From the NCBI RefSeq assembly GCF_000340475.1, contig NZ_CM001792.1, forward strand, positions 1,882,659-1,946,658: a stretch of 64,000 nucleotides of DNA. Reading direction: 5' to 3'. The first letter of the stretch is position 1. Each line of letters starts with the position of its first letter. A model generated the notes under the pieces. That model worked only from the letters and a program-made list of their open reading frames with translations. It had not been told where the DNA came from and did not search any database. A program made the translations under genes and the position numbers. This DNA comes from Oceanobacillus kimchii X50. Lineage in GTDB: Bacteria; Bacillota; Bacilli; Bacillales; Amphibacillaceae. Below, in pieces: positions 25,933 through 36,115 of the stretch.

Positions 25933-27390
25933 TTATGGATTGTATCTGAGTACAGGTTTTCTAGCAGCAGTTGTTTCATCCATACGCTTTACAATTGTCT
26001 CATGGGGTGCTTCCTGAACAATTTCAGGGTTTTCCTCAACTTCCTTAGCTATTGTGCGCATCGTATCTATAAATCCATCTAATGTTTCTTTCGATTCTGT
26101 TTCAGTTGGTTCTACCATCAATCCTTCTTCTACATTCAATGGGAAGTAGATTGTAGGTGGATGATAACCAAAGTCTAATAATCGTTTTGCCATGTCTAAT
26201 GTTCTAACCCCGAGTTTCTTTTGCTTACTACCTGATAAGACAAATTCATGTTTGCAATGTTGTGGGTAAGGAAGTTCAAATGTACCTTCCAACTGTCTCA
26301 TCATGTAATTGGCATTTAATACAGCATATTCACTGACCTTTTTAAGCCCTTCTGATCCCATAGTCCGAATATACGTATAAGCACGTAGGTTTATTCCAAA
26401 ATTCCCATAGAACGGTTTAACCCTTCCAATAGATTGTGGTCGATTTTCATCAAAATCATAACTATCTTTGTTTTTAACAATCAATGGTTTCGGTAAAAAT
26501 GAAGCTAATTCTTCACTAACTCCAACTGGACCTGACCCAGGTCCTCCACCACCATGTGGACCAGTAAACGTTTTATGAAGATTCAAATGTACTGCATCAA
26601 ACCCCATATCTCCTGGACGAACATAACCCATGATTGCATTCAGATTAGCCCCATCGTAATATAGCTTACCACCAGCATCGTGGACTATTTCAGCCATTGT
26701 CAAGATATCTTTTTCAAACAATCCAAGTGTATTAGGGTTTGTTAACATTAGAGCTGCTGTATCGTCCCCTACTACCTGTCTTAAATCATCTAAATCTACT
26801 AATCCTTCTTGATTCGATTTAACTGTAACAGCTTCAAAACCAGCAACAGCTGCAGAAGCTGGATTTGTTCCATGAGCAGAATCCGGAACAATAACCTTAG
26901 TTCGTCCATAGTCTCCATTAGACTCATGAAATGCACGGATCATCATTAACGCAGTCCATTCACCTTGTGCTCCAGCCGCAGACTGTAAGGATACTTCATG
27001 CATACCAGTTATCTCTTTTAACGATTCTTGAAGATCAAACATCATTGCCATTGCACCTTGAACAGTGCTGACATCTTGATACGGATGGATATGACTAAAT
27101 CCATCTAATCTAGCGATATCTTCATTTATCTTCGGATTATATTTCATAGTACATGAACCAAGTGGATAGAACCCGGAATCAACTCCATAATTACGATTTG
27201 ATAAACCAGTGTAATGACGTATTATATCAAGTTCACTCACTTCAGGAAGTTCTGGAGGAGTCTGTCGTACATATTCCGAACCTAATTCCTCTTCTAAATC
27301 AAATGATTCAACATCTAACTCTGGTAAACTATAACTGGTTCTACCTTCTTTACTTCTCTCAAATATTAGTGGAAAATCTTTCTTAGACAT
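25933..27390 (-). CDS. gcvPB: Glycine dehydrogenase (decarboxylating) subunit 2
   Basis: PLP-binding half of the split P-protein of the glycine cleavage system; decarboxylates glycine and passes the aminomethyl group to GcvH lipoate. The PLP Lys is in [16 protein letters not shown] (about residue 270). 485 aa. Start ATG 27390 chosen, with GGGGG 6 nt upstream; the ATG two codons before touches that site. Overlaps the gcvPA stop by 8 bp. Last gene of gcvT-gcvPA-gcvPB. Confidence 0.97.
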   Translation of the reverse strand: MSKKDFPLIFERSKEGRTSYSLPELDVESFDLEEELGSEYVRQTPPELPEVSELDIIRHYTGLSNRNYGVDSGFYPLGSCTMKYNPKINEDIARLDGFSHIHPYQDVSTVQGAMAMMFDLQESLKEITGMHEVSLQSAAGAQGEWTALMMIRAFHESNGDYGRTKVIVPDSAHGTNPASAAVAGFEAVTVKSNQEGLVDLDDLRQVVGDDTAALMLTNPNTLGLFEKDILTMAEIVHDAGGKLYYDGANLNAIMGYVRPGDMGFDAVHLNLHKTFTGPHGGGGPGSGPVGVSEELASFLPKPLIVKNKDSYDFDENRPQSIGRVKPFYGNFGINLRAYTYIRTMGSEGLKKVSEYAVLNANYMMRQLEGTFELPYPQHCKHEFVLSGSKQKKLGVRTLDMAKRLLDFGYHPPTIYFPLNVEEGLMVEPTETESKETLDGFIDTMRTIAKEVEENPEIVQEAPHETIVKRMDETTAARKPVLRYNP

Positions 27391-28732
27391 GAACATCCCC
27401 CAATTCTTTCACAAATTGATCGATTTCTTCCTTTGTTCGTACCTCTGTTACCGCTATTAACATATATCCTTCTAATGACTTATCATCTTTAGCAAGATCA
27501 TATCCAGCAATAATACCTTTATCTAATAAATGTTTATTTATTTTTGAGACAGAACCTGGAACTTTTATAACAAACTCATTAAAGAAAGCTCCATCGAAAG
27601 CAACCTCTATTCCAGCTTCAAGAATTTTTTTCTTTGCATATCTTGCTTTTTGCATATTTACGCTGGCCAATTTACGTAATCCATGCTTACCAATCGAACT
27701 CATTGCGACAGAACTAGCTAATGCATTTAGAGCTTGATTTGAACATATATTGGATGTTGCTTTATCCCGTCGTATATGTTGTTCCCGAGCTTGTAAAGTT
27801 AACACATATCCTCTTGTGCCTTCTTCATCAACTGTCTCTCCTACGAGACGACCTGGAACTTTACGCATTAGTTTTTTTGTAGTTGCAAAATACCCACAAT
27901 GAGGACCACCAAATTGCGCTGGGATGCCGAAAACTTGTGTATCACCTGTTACAATATCAGCTCCAAATTCTCCCGGAGGGGTTAAATATCCAAGAGCTAA
28001 GGGATTACTTGAGACAATTAACATTGTTTTCTGGTGGTTTTCAAGTAATTGTTCAATTTTTTTCATTGGTTCTAATTGGCCAAAAAAGTTAGGGTATTGA
28101 ACAACTACACCAGCAATCGTATCATCTAGTGCTTGATCTAGTTGGGTTAAATCAGTGATTCCATTTACAGTATCAATTTCTATAACTTCAATTGATTGGC
28201 CTTTTGTGTAAGAATCAATAACTGCACGATATTCCGGATGAACCGCTTTTGATACCAGTACTTTTTTTCTTTTTGTGTGAGCAGCACTAAGATTGACTGC
28301 CTCTGCCAAGGCTGTGCCTCCATCATACATAGAAGAGTTTGCAACCGGTAATCCTGTTAATTCGGATATCATTGTTTGAAATTCAAAGATTGCCTGTAAT
28401 TCCCCTTGAGATATTTCTGGCTGATATGGTGTATACGCAGTATAAAACTCTGAACGAGAAATTACATGATCTACTACAGAAGGAATGTAATGATCATACA
28501 CACCTGCTCCTAAAAATGATGTGTATTCTTTTGTATGAATACTGCGACTAGCAAGCTCTGTTAATTCTTTTGTTAGTTCATACTCACTTATAGGGGCTTT
28601 TAGATTCATTTCACCCTTAAAACGAACATGTTCTGGAATGTCAGAAAAAAGTTCTTCCGTGGATTGAATTCCAATTGCGTCAAGCATTTCCCGCTTATCT
28701 AGATTAGTCATCGGTAAGTAACGAAATTCCAT
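27383..28732 (-). CDS. gcvPA: Glycine dehydrogenase (decarboxylating) subunit 1
   Basis: N-terminal half of the P-protein, partner of GcvPB. Typical motifs: [38 protein letters not shown] and PANSS-like [18 protein letters not shown]. 449 aa, usual length. I chose ATG 28732 with GGGGGAG about 9 nt upstream; the longest frame runs into the gcvT end. Situated 16 bp after gcvT, so co-transcribed from the glycine riboswitch promoter. Confidence 0.97.
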   Translation of the reverse strand: MEFRYLPMTNLDKREMLDAIGIQSTEELFSDIPEHVRFKGEMNLKAPISEYELTKELTELASRSIHTKEYTSFLGAGVYDHYIPSVVDHVISRSEFYTAYTPYQPEISQGELQAIFEFQTMISELTGLPVANSSMYDGGTALAEAVNLSAAHTKRKKVLVSKAVHPEYRAVIDSYTKGQSIEVIEIDTVNGITDLTQLDQALDDTIAGVVVQYPNFFGQLEPMKKIEQLLENHQKTMLIVSSNPLALGYLTPPGEFGADIVTGDTQVFGIPAQFGGPHCGYFATTKKLMRKVPGRLVGETVDEEGTRGYVLTLQAREQHIRRDKATSNICSNQALNALASSVAMSSIGKHGLRKLASVNMQKARYAKKKILEAGIEVAFDGAFFNEFVIKVPGSVSKINKHLLDKGIIAGYDLAKDDKSLEGYMLIAVTEVRTKEEIDQFVKELGDVHV

Positions 28733-28748
28733 TGGTTGGTTCTCCCCC

Positions 28749-29864
28749 TTATCTTCCCCGTTTATAAAATGGTGTTGGAACAATTTTAGCCTTCAATATA
28801 CGTTTTCGAACTTTTACGTCAACCTCTGTACTTATCTCTGTATAATCGGTATTAATTAAAGCTAATCCGACATTTTTATTCAGTGTCGGTGATTGGGTTC
28901 CAGAAGTTATAAAACCAATCTCTTTATCGTCTTTAAGTACCACATATTCATGTCTTGGAATCCCTTTATCAATCATTTCAATTCCTACTAATTTACGATT
29001 AATACCATTATCTACTTGATTTTTTAATACTTCTTTTCCTATAAAATCCGATTCTTTATTGACTTTTACTGCAAATCCTAAACCAGCCTCTATTGGAGAA
29101 ATATCTTTTGATAATTCCTGCCCATATAATGCTAAATTAGCTTCAAATCGTAATGTATCACGAGCACCTAATCCAATTGGTTCTAATCCCTCAGCTTCTC
29201 CTTTTTCAAGAAGCAATTTCCATAACGCAGCTCCAGATGAAGCATCAATATAAATTTCGAAACCATCTTCACCTGTATACCCAGTGCGTGAAATAAGTGC
29301 CTTTGCCTCTATTCCACGTAAAGCTACATTATTCTTAAATCTAAAAAATTTAATTTCTTGTAAATTTTCTTCTGTACATTTTTGTAGTATATCTTCAGCT
29401 TTTGGCCCTTGTACTGCGAGCTGAACATACTGATTAGATACATTTTCAACGACAACCTCATCGTTCGTATACGAATTTTGCTGTATTATCCAATTTGCAT
29501 CCTTTTCCGTGTTTGCAGCATTTACTACTAACAAATATTCTTCATCATCTAACATATAAACAATTAGATCGTCAACAGTACCACCATTTTCATAACACAT
29601 AATAGTATATTGTGCTTTACCTGGTTCCAATTTGGAAATGTCATTTGTTAATACGTATTGCAAAAACGATTTGCTTTTTGGTCCTTTCACCGAAATTTCT
29701 CCCATATGAGATACATCAAAAAGACCTGCTTTTGTTCTGGTTACTTCATGTTCATGTTTAATACCTGAGAACTGTACAGGTAAATCCCATCCTCCAAAAT
29801 CAATCGTTTTTGCACCATGCGATGCATATTCTGGAAAAATTGGTGTACGTTTTTGTTCACTCAT
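28749..29864 (-). CDS. gcvT: Aminomethyltransferase GcvT (T-protein)
   Basis: Transfers the methylene group from aminomethyl-lipoyl GcvH to tetrahydrofolate, releasing ammonia. Conserved folate-binding pattern: [28 protein letters not shown], and [18 protein letters not shown] [15 protein letters not shown]. 371 aa. ATG 29864 has AGGAG 8 nt upstream; an upstream in-frame extension of 14 codons lies in the leader. First gene of the operon; it feeds one-carbon units to FolD. Confidence 0.97.
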   Translation of the reverse strand: MSEQKRTPIFPEYASHGAKTIDFGGWDLPVQFSGIKHEHEVTRTKAGLFDVSHMGEISVKGPKSKSFLQYVLTNDISKLEPGKAQYTIMCYENGGTVDDLIVYMLDDEEYLLVVNAANTEKDANWIIQQNSYTNDEVVVENVSNQYVQLAVQGPKAEDILQKCTEENLQEIKFFRFKNNVALRGIEAKALISRTGYTGEDGFEIYIDASSGAALWKLLLEKGEAEGLEPIGLGARDTLRFEANLALYGQELSKDISPIEAGLGFAVKVNKESDFIGKEVLKNQVDNGINRKLVGIEMIDKGIPRHEYVVLKDDKEIGFITSGTQSPTLNKNVGLALINTDYTEISTEVDVKVRKRILKAKIVPTPFYKRGR

Positions 29865-29907
29865 TCCATCCACTCCTATTTTAGTTTGATGAAAAGTAAA
29901 GCGCATA

Positions 29908-29946
29908 AAAATAGAGACTCCTCCATAGTGAAGAAATCTCTGTCCT
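29908..29946 (-). terminator. Expression-platform terminator of the glycine riboswitch
   Basis: AGAGA...TTC / GAGGAGTCTCT stem followed by ATTTTTA on the minus strand, between the aptamer and the gcvT ribosome site. Consistent with transcription termination when glycine is low. Confidence 0.6.
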
Positions 29947-29999
29947 TAAACCAGAAAGTTGCATATTCATTCTTCAAAAAAGAACGAATATTTGCTTCG

Positions 30000-30122
30000 T
30001 GGGTGGTTTACTTGCGTAAACACTCTCCAGAGGTGCGTCATACAAGAGTCTTTTCTGCCTGAGAGATTCGCTCTTCACTTGCTCCTTCGGCGTTACTTTA
30101 AATAGTAAGCTCTCCCCTTGTA
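30000..30122 (-). ncRNA. Glycine riboswitch (gcvT element), apparently single-aptamer
   Basis: Minus-strand leader of gcvT with the conserved aptamer blocks GGGGAGAG (P1 5' side), GCCGAAGGAGCAA, CTCTCAGGCAGAAAAGAC and GACGCACCTCTGGAGAG (P1 3' side, 30023-30030). Immediately after is a perfect hairpin GTTTAC-GCAA-GTAAAC (30006-30021), a GNRA-capped stem like the 'ghost aptamer' of singlet glycine riboswitches. I find one full aptamer, whereas B. subtilis has two. A candidate extended -10 (TGTTATAAT) lies at 30197-30205. Confidence 0.9.
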
Positions 30123-30265
30123 ATCTTCCGCTGATGAAATATGTATATTTTGGATATACTAAGTACCAAAATAAAGGAAAATCTATTTTCAATTGGATTA
30201 TAACACAGATACTATAGATTTTATAGAAAAAACCAAATTTTATTAACAAGAAAAGGGGATAACAT

Positions 30266-31936
30266 ATGGATTCTATCCAAGTCAACAAAGACGAACAATT
30301 TATCATAGACCTGGATGAGGCAATCCAGCGAGAAGAAAATCTAACAAGCTGGAAACTTTTCTCTATGGCATATGAAGCAGAAAAGCAAACGATGAGCCCT
30401 TCGTTTAAAGGGCTTCGTTCTATAAATCATTTATCGCATCTTCAAATCTTAGATCACCAACGAGAGGCAGCCGAACAAGTTATCGAAGAAATGGACGGAA
30501 GAGCTATACTTGCTGATGAAGTAGGATTAGGAAAAACAATTGAAGCTGGTTTAATATTAAAAGAATACATGGTAAGGGGATTAGTTTCAAAAGTATTAAT
30601 TCTTGTACCTGCTTCATTAGTAAACCAATGGGAAAAAGAACTAAATGATAAGTTTTTTATCCCAGCTATTGCACATCGGAAAAACTACAGCTGGGTAGAT
30701 AACCATGTAGTCATTTCATCTATCGATACTGCAAAACGCTCTCCAAACAGTGAGGAAATTCTAGATATTGATTATGATTTAATCATCATAGATGAAGCAC
30801 ACAAGTTAAAAAACGAGAAAACGAAAAACTATCAATTCGTAAGAGAATTAAAGAAGAAATACTGTCTATTACTTACTGCTACACCAGTTCAAAATAAATT
30901 ACTCGAGTTATTTAACTTAATCAGTATATTAAAGCCAGGACATTTAGGAAACTACCAAACGTTTACTGAAAAATACGGGAAAGACAGAAAGAGAATGGAA
31001 CAAGATCCATACTTGAAACAACTTGTTCAAAAAGTGATGATACGAAATACACGGAAAGAGACAGCTTTACAACCTTCCAAAAGAAAAATAGAAACGGTGT
31101 GGATGGACTTTCCAAAAGAATTCCAACAATTATACGATCAATTAGTTCAACTTTCATTTGGAATGTCATCATTTTCAAAGATTACCTATTTACGTGAATT
31201 TTGTTCTTCTCGTGAAGCATGCTATATGTCATTAGTAAAATTCGTAAAAGATATTGAAGATGTAGAACACCCTTTAAAAAAAATAATTTCTGATTTAGAA
31301 TCCCTAGAACAACATATAAAAGCTGAACAAATGGTCAAATTAATTCAATCTTTAGGGGATGAGAAGGTTATCGTATTTACGGAATACAGAGCTACGCAAT
31401 ATTATTTGCAGTGGTTTTTACAACAACACGGGATTACTTCCGTTCCATTCCGTGGGGGATTTAAACGTGGAAAGAAAGACTGGATGAAACAGTTGTTCCG
31501 AGATCACGCTCAAGTATTGATAGCTACGGAAGCTGGCGGAGAAGGTATTAATCTTCAGTTTTGTCATAATATGATCAACTATGATCTACCATGGAATCCG
31601 ATGCGACTGGAGCAACGGATAGGAAGGATTCATCGATTTGGTCAAGAAAAAGACGTACAAATATATAATTTAGTGATTAAAAATACGATCGAAGAACATA
31701 TGCTTTCCCTATTATATGAAAAAATTGATTTATTCCAGAATGTAATTGGAAATTTAGATGCTATATTAGCTGAATTAAATGTGAAAAGTTTAGAATCTGA
31801 AATGGAATCTATATATAATGAATCAAGTTCTAGTGGAGAAGTAAGGATTAAATTAGACAATTTAACTTCCATAATAGAACAAGCGAATCCATCAGATAAC
31901 AAAATGGAGGAGGAGCAAAAGTATGGCAATTCATGA
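30266..31936 (+). CDS. yqhH: SNF2-family helicase-like ATPase (YqhH)
   Basis: Superfamily 2 Swi2/Snf2 ATPase. Motif I ILADEVGLGKTIEAGLIL near residue 90, motif II IIIDEAHKLKN near 172, motif III TATPVQNKL, and C-terminal helicase motifs V/VI (EGINLQF, MRLEQRIGRIHRFGQ). 556 aa, the same size as B. subtilis YqhH; DNA translocation is expected but the physiological role is unknown. ATG with GGGGAT 5-6 nt upstream, divergent from gcvT. Overlaps yqhG by 14 bp. Confidence 0.92.
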   Translation: MDSIQVNKDEQFIIDLDEAIQREENLTSWKLFSMAYEAEKQTMSPSFKGLRSINHLSHLQILDHQREAAEQVIEEMDGRAILADEVGLGKTIEAGLILKEYMVRGLVSKVLILVPASLVNQWEKELNDKFFIPAIAHRKNYSWVDNHVVISSIDTAKRSPNSEEILDIDYDLIIIDEAHKLKNEKTKNYQFVRELKKKYCLLLTATPVQNKLLELFNLISILKPGHLGNYQTFTEKYGKDRKRMEQDPYLKQLVQKVMIRNTRKETALQPSKRKIETVWMDFPKEFQQLYDQLVQLSFGMSSFSKITYLREFCSSREACYMSLVKFVKDIEDVEHPLKKIISDLESLEQHIKAEQMVKLIQSLGDEKVIVFTEYRATQYYLQWFLQQHGITSVPFRGGFKRGKKDWMKQLFRDHAQVLIATEAGGEGINLQFCHNMINYDLPWNPMRLEQRIGRIHRFGQEKDVQIYNLVIKNTIEEHMLSLLYEKIDLFQNVIGNLDAILAELNVKSLESEMESIYNESSSSGEVRIKLDNLTSIIEQANPSDNKMEEEQKYGNS

Positions 31937-32705
31937 TTTAAATTCCTTTCTAAGTGAATATTTTCAAACAAAAAACTGCTTGATTGAGGAAAATATAGAT
32001 GGGAAAATGGTCATTCAGCTAACAGAAGAAATGGATCGAGAACTAATGAACCGACCATTTTACTGGCATTATATAAAAAAGATAGGACGTCAAGGTGAGC
32101 CGATGAAACTGTCTATGATAACTAATCCTGATAAGAAAGATGAACAAGGTGAATGGATCCATTTCGGCAGCCCTCGCTTACATCAAATATTAAATAAATT
32201 AAAACAAGGTGAGCGTCTGACAAAATTATTCGAGGTAATACATACAGCGGAAAAAACTCCTTTATATCCGTGGTTAATTACCAATATTAAAGTTAGTTAT
32301 AGTGGTAGATACAAAAAAGATGAAATATTATCAATGGGGTTGCAGTTAGTAAACGGTCGAATGGTTGTCGATGCCATGGATAAACTACAGAAAATTCCAT
32401 TGGAAAAATCGATTTCCGATTATTGTTTTACGATGTCTCCCATAATTAAATTACAGAGTGGTTTTAAACGTATTCAAGATACAATAACCACTTATATTGA
32501 AAATCAAGAACATAATTGGGCTAAAGATTCATTTGAAGTTTGGGATGAAGAAAAAAAGACGCTGACACACTTTTATGAAGATAACTTAGAACATAAACGT
32601 TACATGCAGGAATTGGAAGATTTAAAAAAAAGATATCAACCAACAATTCAAATTAAAGTTATTAACGGTGGTATATTTTATTTAAAAGATAACTCCCTAC
32701 ACTAA
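31923..32705 (+). CDS. yqhG: YqhG-family protein of unknown function
   Basis: 260-aa soluble protein with no motif I can assign beyond the YqhG family (MAIHDLNSFLSEYFQ start, RPFYWHYIKKIGRQGEP). Charged, with helical C-terminus. Always seen paired with yqhH; here the genes overlap by 14 bp, with GGAGGAG placed before the ATG, so they are probably co-translated. A partner or regulator of the SNF2 ATPase is a guess from context only. Confidence 0.85.
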   Translation: MAIHDLNSFLSEYFQTKNCLIEENIDGKMVIQLTEEMDRELMNRPFYWHYIKKIGRQGEPMKLSMITNPDKKDEQGEWIHFGSPRLHQILNKLKQGERLTKLFEVIHTAEKTPLYPWLITNIKVSYSGRYKKDEILSMGLQLVNGRMVVDAMDKLQKIPLEKSISDYCFTMSPIIKLQSGFKRIQDTITTYIENQEHNWAKDSFEVWDEEKKTLTHFYEDNLEHKRYMQELEDLKKRYQPTIQIKVINGGIFYLKDNSLH

Positions 32706-32740
32706 AAAAGAAATGGATCATTTTCCATTTCTTTTTTTAT
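32703..32740. terminator. Bidirectional terminator between yqhG and yqzE
   Basis: AAAAGAAATGGA / TCCATTTCTTTT stem with A-run and T-run flanks between converging genes; overlaps the 3' end of the small minus-strand gene. Confidence 0.9.
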
Positions 32741-32903
32741 ACCATAATTTAAATGTAAATGGTAAAACTCCAAACCAACGACTCTGATATAAACTTTGCT
32801 TTTTTTGATGAGTATTTCTTCTTTTTTGTTTTTCTTCTTTTGGCAGGTCGATATAAGTAATTACTTGTTCCGTCATATACCGTAAATAGTCATTCCCATT
32901 CAT
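32718..32903 (-). CDS. yqzE: YqzE-like small protein beside comG
   Basis: 61-aa basic protein (MNGNDYLRYMTEQVITYIDL ... SRWFGVLPFTFKLWYKK). The NDYLRYMTEQ start and the WFGVLPF motif fit the YqzE family, which in B. subtilis lies just downstream of comGG. Here it lies upstream of comGA on the other strand, an unusual place. ATG 32903 with AAGGCGG about 6 nt before. Function unknown; a competence link is only positional. Confidence 0.7.
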   Translation of the reverse strand: MNGNDYLRYMTEQVITYIDLPKEEKQKRRNTHQKKQSLYQSRWFGVLPFTFKLWYKKRNGK

Positions 32904-33043
32904 AAACACACCGCCTTTATTTACTAGTTATTTTGACCAGTTCATAAACAATTATTCAAAATATTTTTAAATACAAGCAGGATTATATCGTATTATGTAG
33001 AAAGTATATTATAGTCAGAAATTCTTAGAAAGGAGGTAGATGA

Positions 33044-34051
33044 ATGAATGAAGTAAAAAAACTTTCTGACTCCCTCATTCAATCTGCGGTCTCATTACAA
33101 TCTTCGGACATACATTTTTATCCTTATACTACACAGACGGAAATTTATTTTCGTATTCATGGAAGACGTACACTACATCGAAAGATTTCTTCAAATCAAT
33201 ATCGATTATTAATTACTTATTATAAGTTTATTTCTGGTATGGATATTGGTGAGTCCAGAATACCTCAACACGGTACAATTATCTGGACAGAAACGTCGGA
33301 CACATATTCTTTACGTATTTCTACCCTCCCCCACTATTTATTAGAGAGCATAGCAATACGAATCCACCCACAACAATCTCATCAGTTAGAGCAGCAATTG
33401 TTTCTTTTTCCAAATCAAATCCGTCACATAAAAAAAGAATGGTTATCAAATCAAGCAGGTATCATTTTACTAACAGGGCCGACTGGAAGTGGTAAATCAA
33501 CGACTTTATACGCTCTATTAGAGTCCATACTTGCAGAAAACCCATGTCAAACAATCACACTAGAGGACCCAATTGAAAAAAAGATGGATAATGTATTACA
33601 AATTCAAATTAATGAAAAAGCAGGCATCTCCTACCACGCTGGATTAAAAGCAGCACTTCGGCATGATCCGGATATTATTATGGTTGGAGAGATCCGTGAT
33701 CGCAAGACCGCTCATTTTGCCTTTGAGGCTGCTTTAACAGGGCATCTCGTTTTCAGTACGTTACATGCAAAGAATGCTGTTGGTACTATATTTCGTCTTA
33801 AAGAAATGGGATTGAAGGATATTGATCTTGAACAAAGTCTTTTAGCGATTGGAGCAATTCAACTATTACCGATACAATATAGAGGGGAACAAAGAAGAGC
33901 TGCAATTATGGAATTGTTAGAAGGAGAACAATTGTCAGAAGTAATATACAATCAACGGACTCACCTTGAATACCGTTTTACATTTGAATACCTACGAAAG
34001 AAGGCTTTTGCATATGGCTTTATATCTAAGAAAGATTATCCAGTCACATAA
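33044..34051 (+). CDS. comGA: Competence pseudopilus assembly ATPase ComGA
   Basis: Traffic ATPase (GspE/PilB family) that drives assembly of the transformation pseudopilus. Walker A LTGPTGSGKSTTLYAL near residue 145, Asp box TLEDPIEKKM, Walker B DPDIIMVGEIRD and His box GHLVFSTLHAKNA. 335 aa, close to other ComGA proteins and lacking the PilB N-terminal domain, as usual. A strong AAAGGAGGT lies 6-7 nt before the ATG. First of seven comG genes, all overlapping or closely spaced. Confidence 0.96.
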   Translation: MNEVKKLSDSLIQSAVSLQSSDIHFYPYTTQTEIYFRIHGRRTLHRKISSNQYRLLITYYKFISGMDIGESRIPQHGTIIWTETSDTYSLRISTLPHYLLESIAIRIHPQQSHQLEQQLFLFPNQIRHIKKEWLSNQAGIILLTGPTGSGKSTTLYALLESILAENPCQTITLEDPIEKKMDNVLQIQINEKAGISYHAGLKAALRHDPDIIMVGEIRDRKTAHFAFEAALTGHLVFSTLHAKNAVGTIFRLKEMGLKDIDLEQSLLAIGAIQLLPIQYRGEQRRAAIMELLEGEQLSEVIYNQRTHLEYRFTFEYLRKKAFAYGFISKKDYPVT

Positions 34052-35054
34052 GCTATCTTCAAGCAAGCAACTTCGTTTTTTACAAATTCTAAGTAGAATG
34101 TTATCGAAAGGATTAACAATTTCTGAATCCCTAGAAACACTTTCTTTCTATGATGAATATAAACATGTTACTGATATGATTAAGAATGACCTGAAGAATG
34201 GATTACATCTAGATGAAGCACTTGAAAACGTTCATTTTCACCATTCTATCGTTACACATCTTTATGTTGTAAGAGATAATGGTAATTTAGAAAGTCGGAT
34301 AAAGCAAAGTATACATCTATACCAAAATCGAATAAACTATCAGAAACGTTTTCAACAAGTAGTCCGATATCCACTTATTCTGATTATAACTTTTAGTATT
34401 ATATTATATTTCGTATATAATCAAGTACTTCCATCCTTTCAATTTCTTTTTGTAAGCAACCTCTCCCCTCCTCTTCAACTCATATTTTTCACGTTACAAT
34501 GGGCTGGTTATTTTATTCTTATTGTGTTATTTCTCATCCTAATAGCCTTTGTATTTTGGTCTGTATTTAAAAAAAAGATATCTACTGACCTGAAGATAAA
34601 GATCATTTCTAAAATCCCTCTTCTTGCTAGTTACTATCGAAAACAAACATCTTTTTATTTTGCTACGCAATTAAGTTCCCTTCTTCAAGCAGGTATGTCA
34701 TTTCATACATTACTTTCCTATATGGCTTATCAAGATAAATTACCAATTATTACGTATTATTCAAAACAGATGCACTTACAATTAGCAAGAGGAAAATCAT
34801 TAGAGAGTCTACTTACATCTTTTTACTTTATAGAAAAACAATTAAGAGCAATTATGTCTACTAGAGTTGACGCAAAGACCCTTGCTAAGGACTTACACGT
34901 ATATGCTGAATTATCTATGGAAGAAATGTATTACCAATTAAATAAGATAATTACGTATATTCAACCTATATTTTTTATTATAGTAGGAGCTTTTATTATT
35001 TTCATTTATATTAGTGTCCTCTCTCCAATGTTTGAAATAATGAATTCAATTTAA
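34014..35054 (+). CDS. comGB: Competence pseudopilus membrane protein ComGB
   Basis: GspF/PilC-family polytopic protein, platform for pseudopilus assembly. Two GspF repeats (about 20-130 and 200-330) and three transmembrane helices (about 112-135, 155-185, 312-338). Start ATG 34014 selected, giving 346 aa and a 38-bp overlap with comGA; AGAAGG lies 8 nt upstream. A longer frame from 33966 has no ribosome site. Sequence divergence is typical for this subunit. Confidence 0.93.
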   Translation: MALYLRKIIQSHKLSSSKQLRFLQILSRMLSKGLTISESLETLSFYDEYKHVTDMIKNDLKNGLHLDEALENVHFHHSIVTHLYVVRDNGNLESRIKQSIHLYQNRINYQKRFQQVVRYPLILIITFSIILYFVYNQVLPSFQFLFVSNLSPPLQLIFFTLQWAGYFILIVLFLILIAFVFWSVFKKKISTDLKIKIISKIPLLASYYRKQTSFYFATQLSSLLQAGMSFHTLLSYMAYQDKLPIITYYSKQMHLQLARGKSLESLLTSFYFIEKQLRAIMSTRVDAKTLAKDLHVYAELSMEEMYYQLNKIITYIQPIFFIIVGAFIIFIYISVLSPMFEIMNSI

Positions 35055-35066
35055 GGAGTAGATCAT

Positions 35067-35369
35067 ATGTTTAAAAAAGAAGCTGGTTTTACACTCATTG
35101 AAATGTTAATTGTGCTCATGGTCATTTCCGTATTGATAATCCTCATCATTCCTAATATAGGAGAAAAAAGTGGGGAAGTTCATTCTAAGGGTTGTGAAGC
35201 TTTGATCAGTGTTGTTCAAGCTCAAGTAGATACATTTTTGTTAGAGACTGGACAACACCCTAATTCCTTGGATGAATTAGTAGAAAATGATTTTATTACC
35301 GAAGATCAATTAACTTGTCCAAATAATAATTCACTAACTTATTCGAACGGCAAAGTAAATGCCTCTTAG
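35067..35369 (+). CDS. comGC: Major competence pseudopilin ComGC
   Basis: Main subunit of the DNA-uptake pseudopilus. Type IV prepilin leader MFKKEAG|FTLIEML, with cleavage expected after Gly7 by ComC and the conserved Glu at mature position 5, then a hydrophobic helix. Two cysteines (KGCEA and LTCPN) match the intramolecular disulfide of ComGC. 100 aa. AAGGAG before the ATG; 12 bp after comGB. Confidence 0.96.
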   Translation: MFKKEAGFTLIEMLIVLMVISVLIILIIPNIGEKSGEVHSKGCEALISVVQAQVDTFLLETGQHPNSLDELVENDFITEDQLTCPNNNSLTYSNGKVNAS

Positions 35370-35787
35370 CAAAAATGGCTTTACGCTCATCGAAGTATTA
35401 TTTTCTTTAGCCATTTTAATGGTTATTATAACCTTCTTCGCACCTTCACAAATGACTCAATTAAATCAATTAAAAGAGAAGCAGTTTTTCGAGTTACTTA
35501 AATATGATGTCCTATATATTCAATCACGAGCAAGAATGTATGAAAATGAACGTGTTTTAATTCGTTTTTATGCTGATGAATACAGAATAATTGAAGGACT
35601 GAATACCAATGAAGTTCGTCCATATCCAGCAGGATTATCTATTGATACATTTGGTAAAAGAGAAATTTATTTCAATTCGAATGGCACAGTTATTCAGCCG
35701 CGAACAATAAGTGTCTATGGAATCAATAAAACATATCAATTAATTTTCCCTCTGGGGAAAGGGCGTTTTTATATTGCAGAAATCTAA
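35359..35787 (+). CDS. comGD: Minor pseudopilin ComGD
   Basis: 142-aa prepilin-like protein with leader MPLSKNG|FTLIEVLFSLAIL and Glu5 present, then a soluble beta-rich domain. It overlaps comGC by 11 bp and lacks a free intergenic ribosome site, so translational coupling is likely. ComGD is needed for pseudopilus assembly in B. subtilis. Confidence 0.92.
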   Translation: MPLSKNGFTLIEVLFSLAILMVIITFFAPSQMTQLNQLKEKQFFELLKYDVLYIQSRARMYENERVLIRFYADEYRIIEGLNTNEVRPYPAGLSIDTFGKREIYFNSNGTVIQPRTISVYGINKTYQLIFPLGKGRFYIAEI

Positions 35788-36115
35788 TGGCTTTAGTTTT
35801 ACTGAAGTAATAATAGCTACTTTACTCTTTTTTACAATTATCATATCGCTTCTTCCTCTTTTTTCTCTTCTAATGAAAGAACAACTCGTGCTTCAAGAAA
35901 GACGTACAATAGCTTATAAGTTACATGATAAGCTACAATCAAACTTCTGGAATGATCTTCAAAACGAAAAATCTACATTCTTATTGGAAAACTCTCAAAC
36001 AGAAGTAACGTTTGATTTTGAAACAGAACAAAGAATACTCACAGGATGTGCACAGTGGGTAAATATAAAACATCGACAAGAGGAGTATTGTTTGCATGGT
36101 AAATCTCCAAGATAA
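35774..36115 (+). CDS. comGE: Minor pseudopilin ComGE
   Basis: 113-aa prepilin-like protein: MQKSNG|FSFTEVIIATLLFF, with Glu5 kept, then a short charged domain with two Cys (TGCAQW, EEYCLH). The start is TTG 35774, overlapping comGD by 14 bp, with AAAGGGCG about 8 nt upstream. Identification rests on order and N-terminus since sequence conservation in the family is poor. Confidence 0.85.
   Translation: MQKSNGFSFTEVIIATLLFFTIIISLLPLFSLLMKEQLVLQERRTIAYKLHDKLQSNFWNDLQNEKSTFLLENSQTEVTFDFETEQRILTGCAQWVNIKHRQEEYCLHGKSPR

Noticed and set aside
30123..30230. Second glycine aptamer for a tandem riboswitch
   Set aside because: None of the conserved blocks (CCGAAGG, CTCTCAGGCA, CTGGAGAG) recurs here.
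29974..30306. 110-codon minus-strand frame over the glycine riboswitch
   Set aside because: It reads through the structured leader RNA and its features are explained by the riboswitch; no homology recognised.
32910..33030. ComK K-box (paired AAAA-N5-TTTT) upstream of comGA
   Set aside because: AT-rich candidates near 32923-32935 and 32957-32970 match only 5-6 of 8 positions and their spacing fits no standard K-box class.
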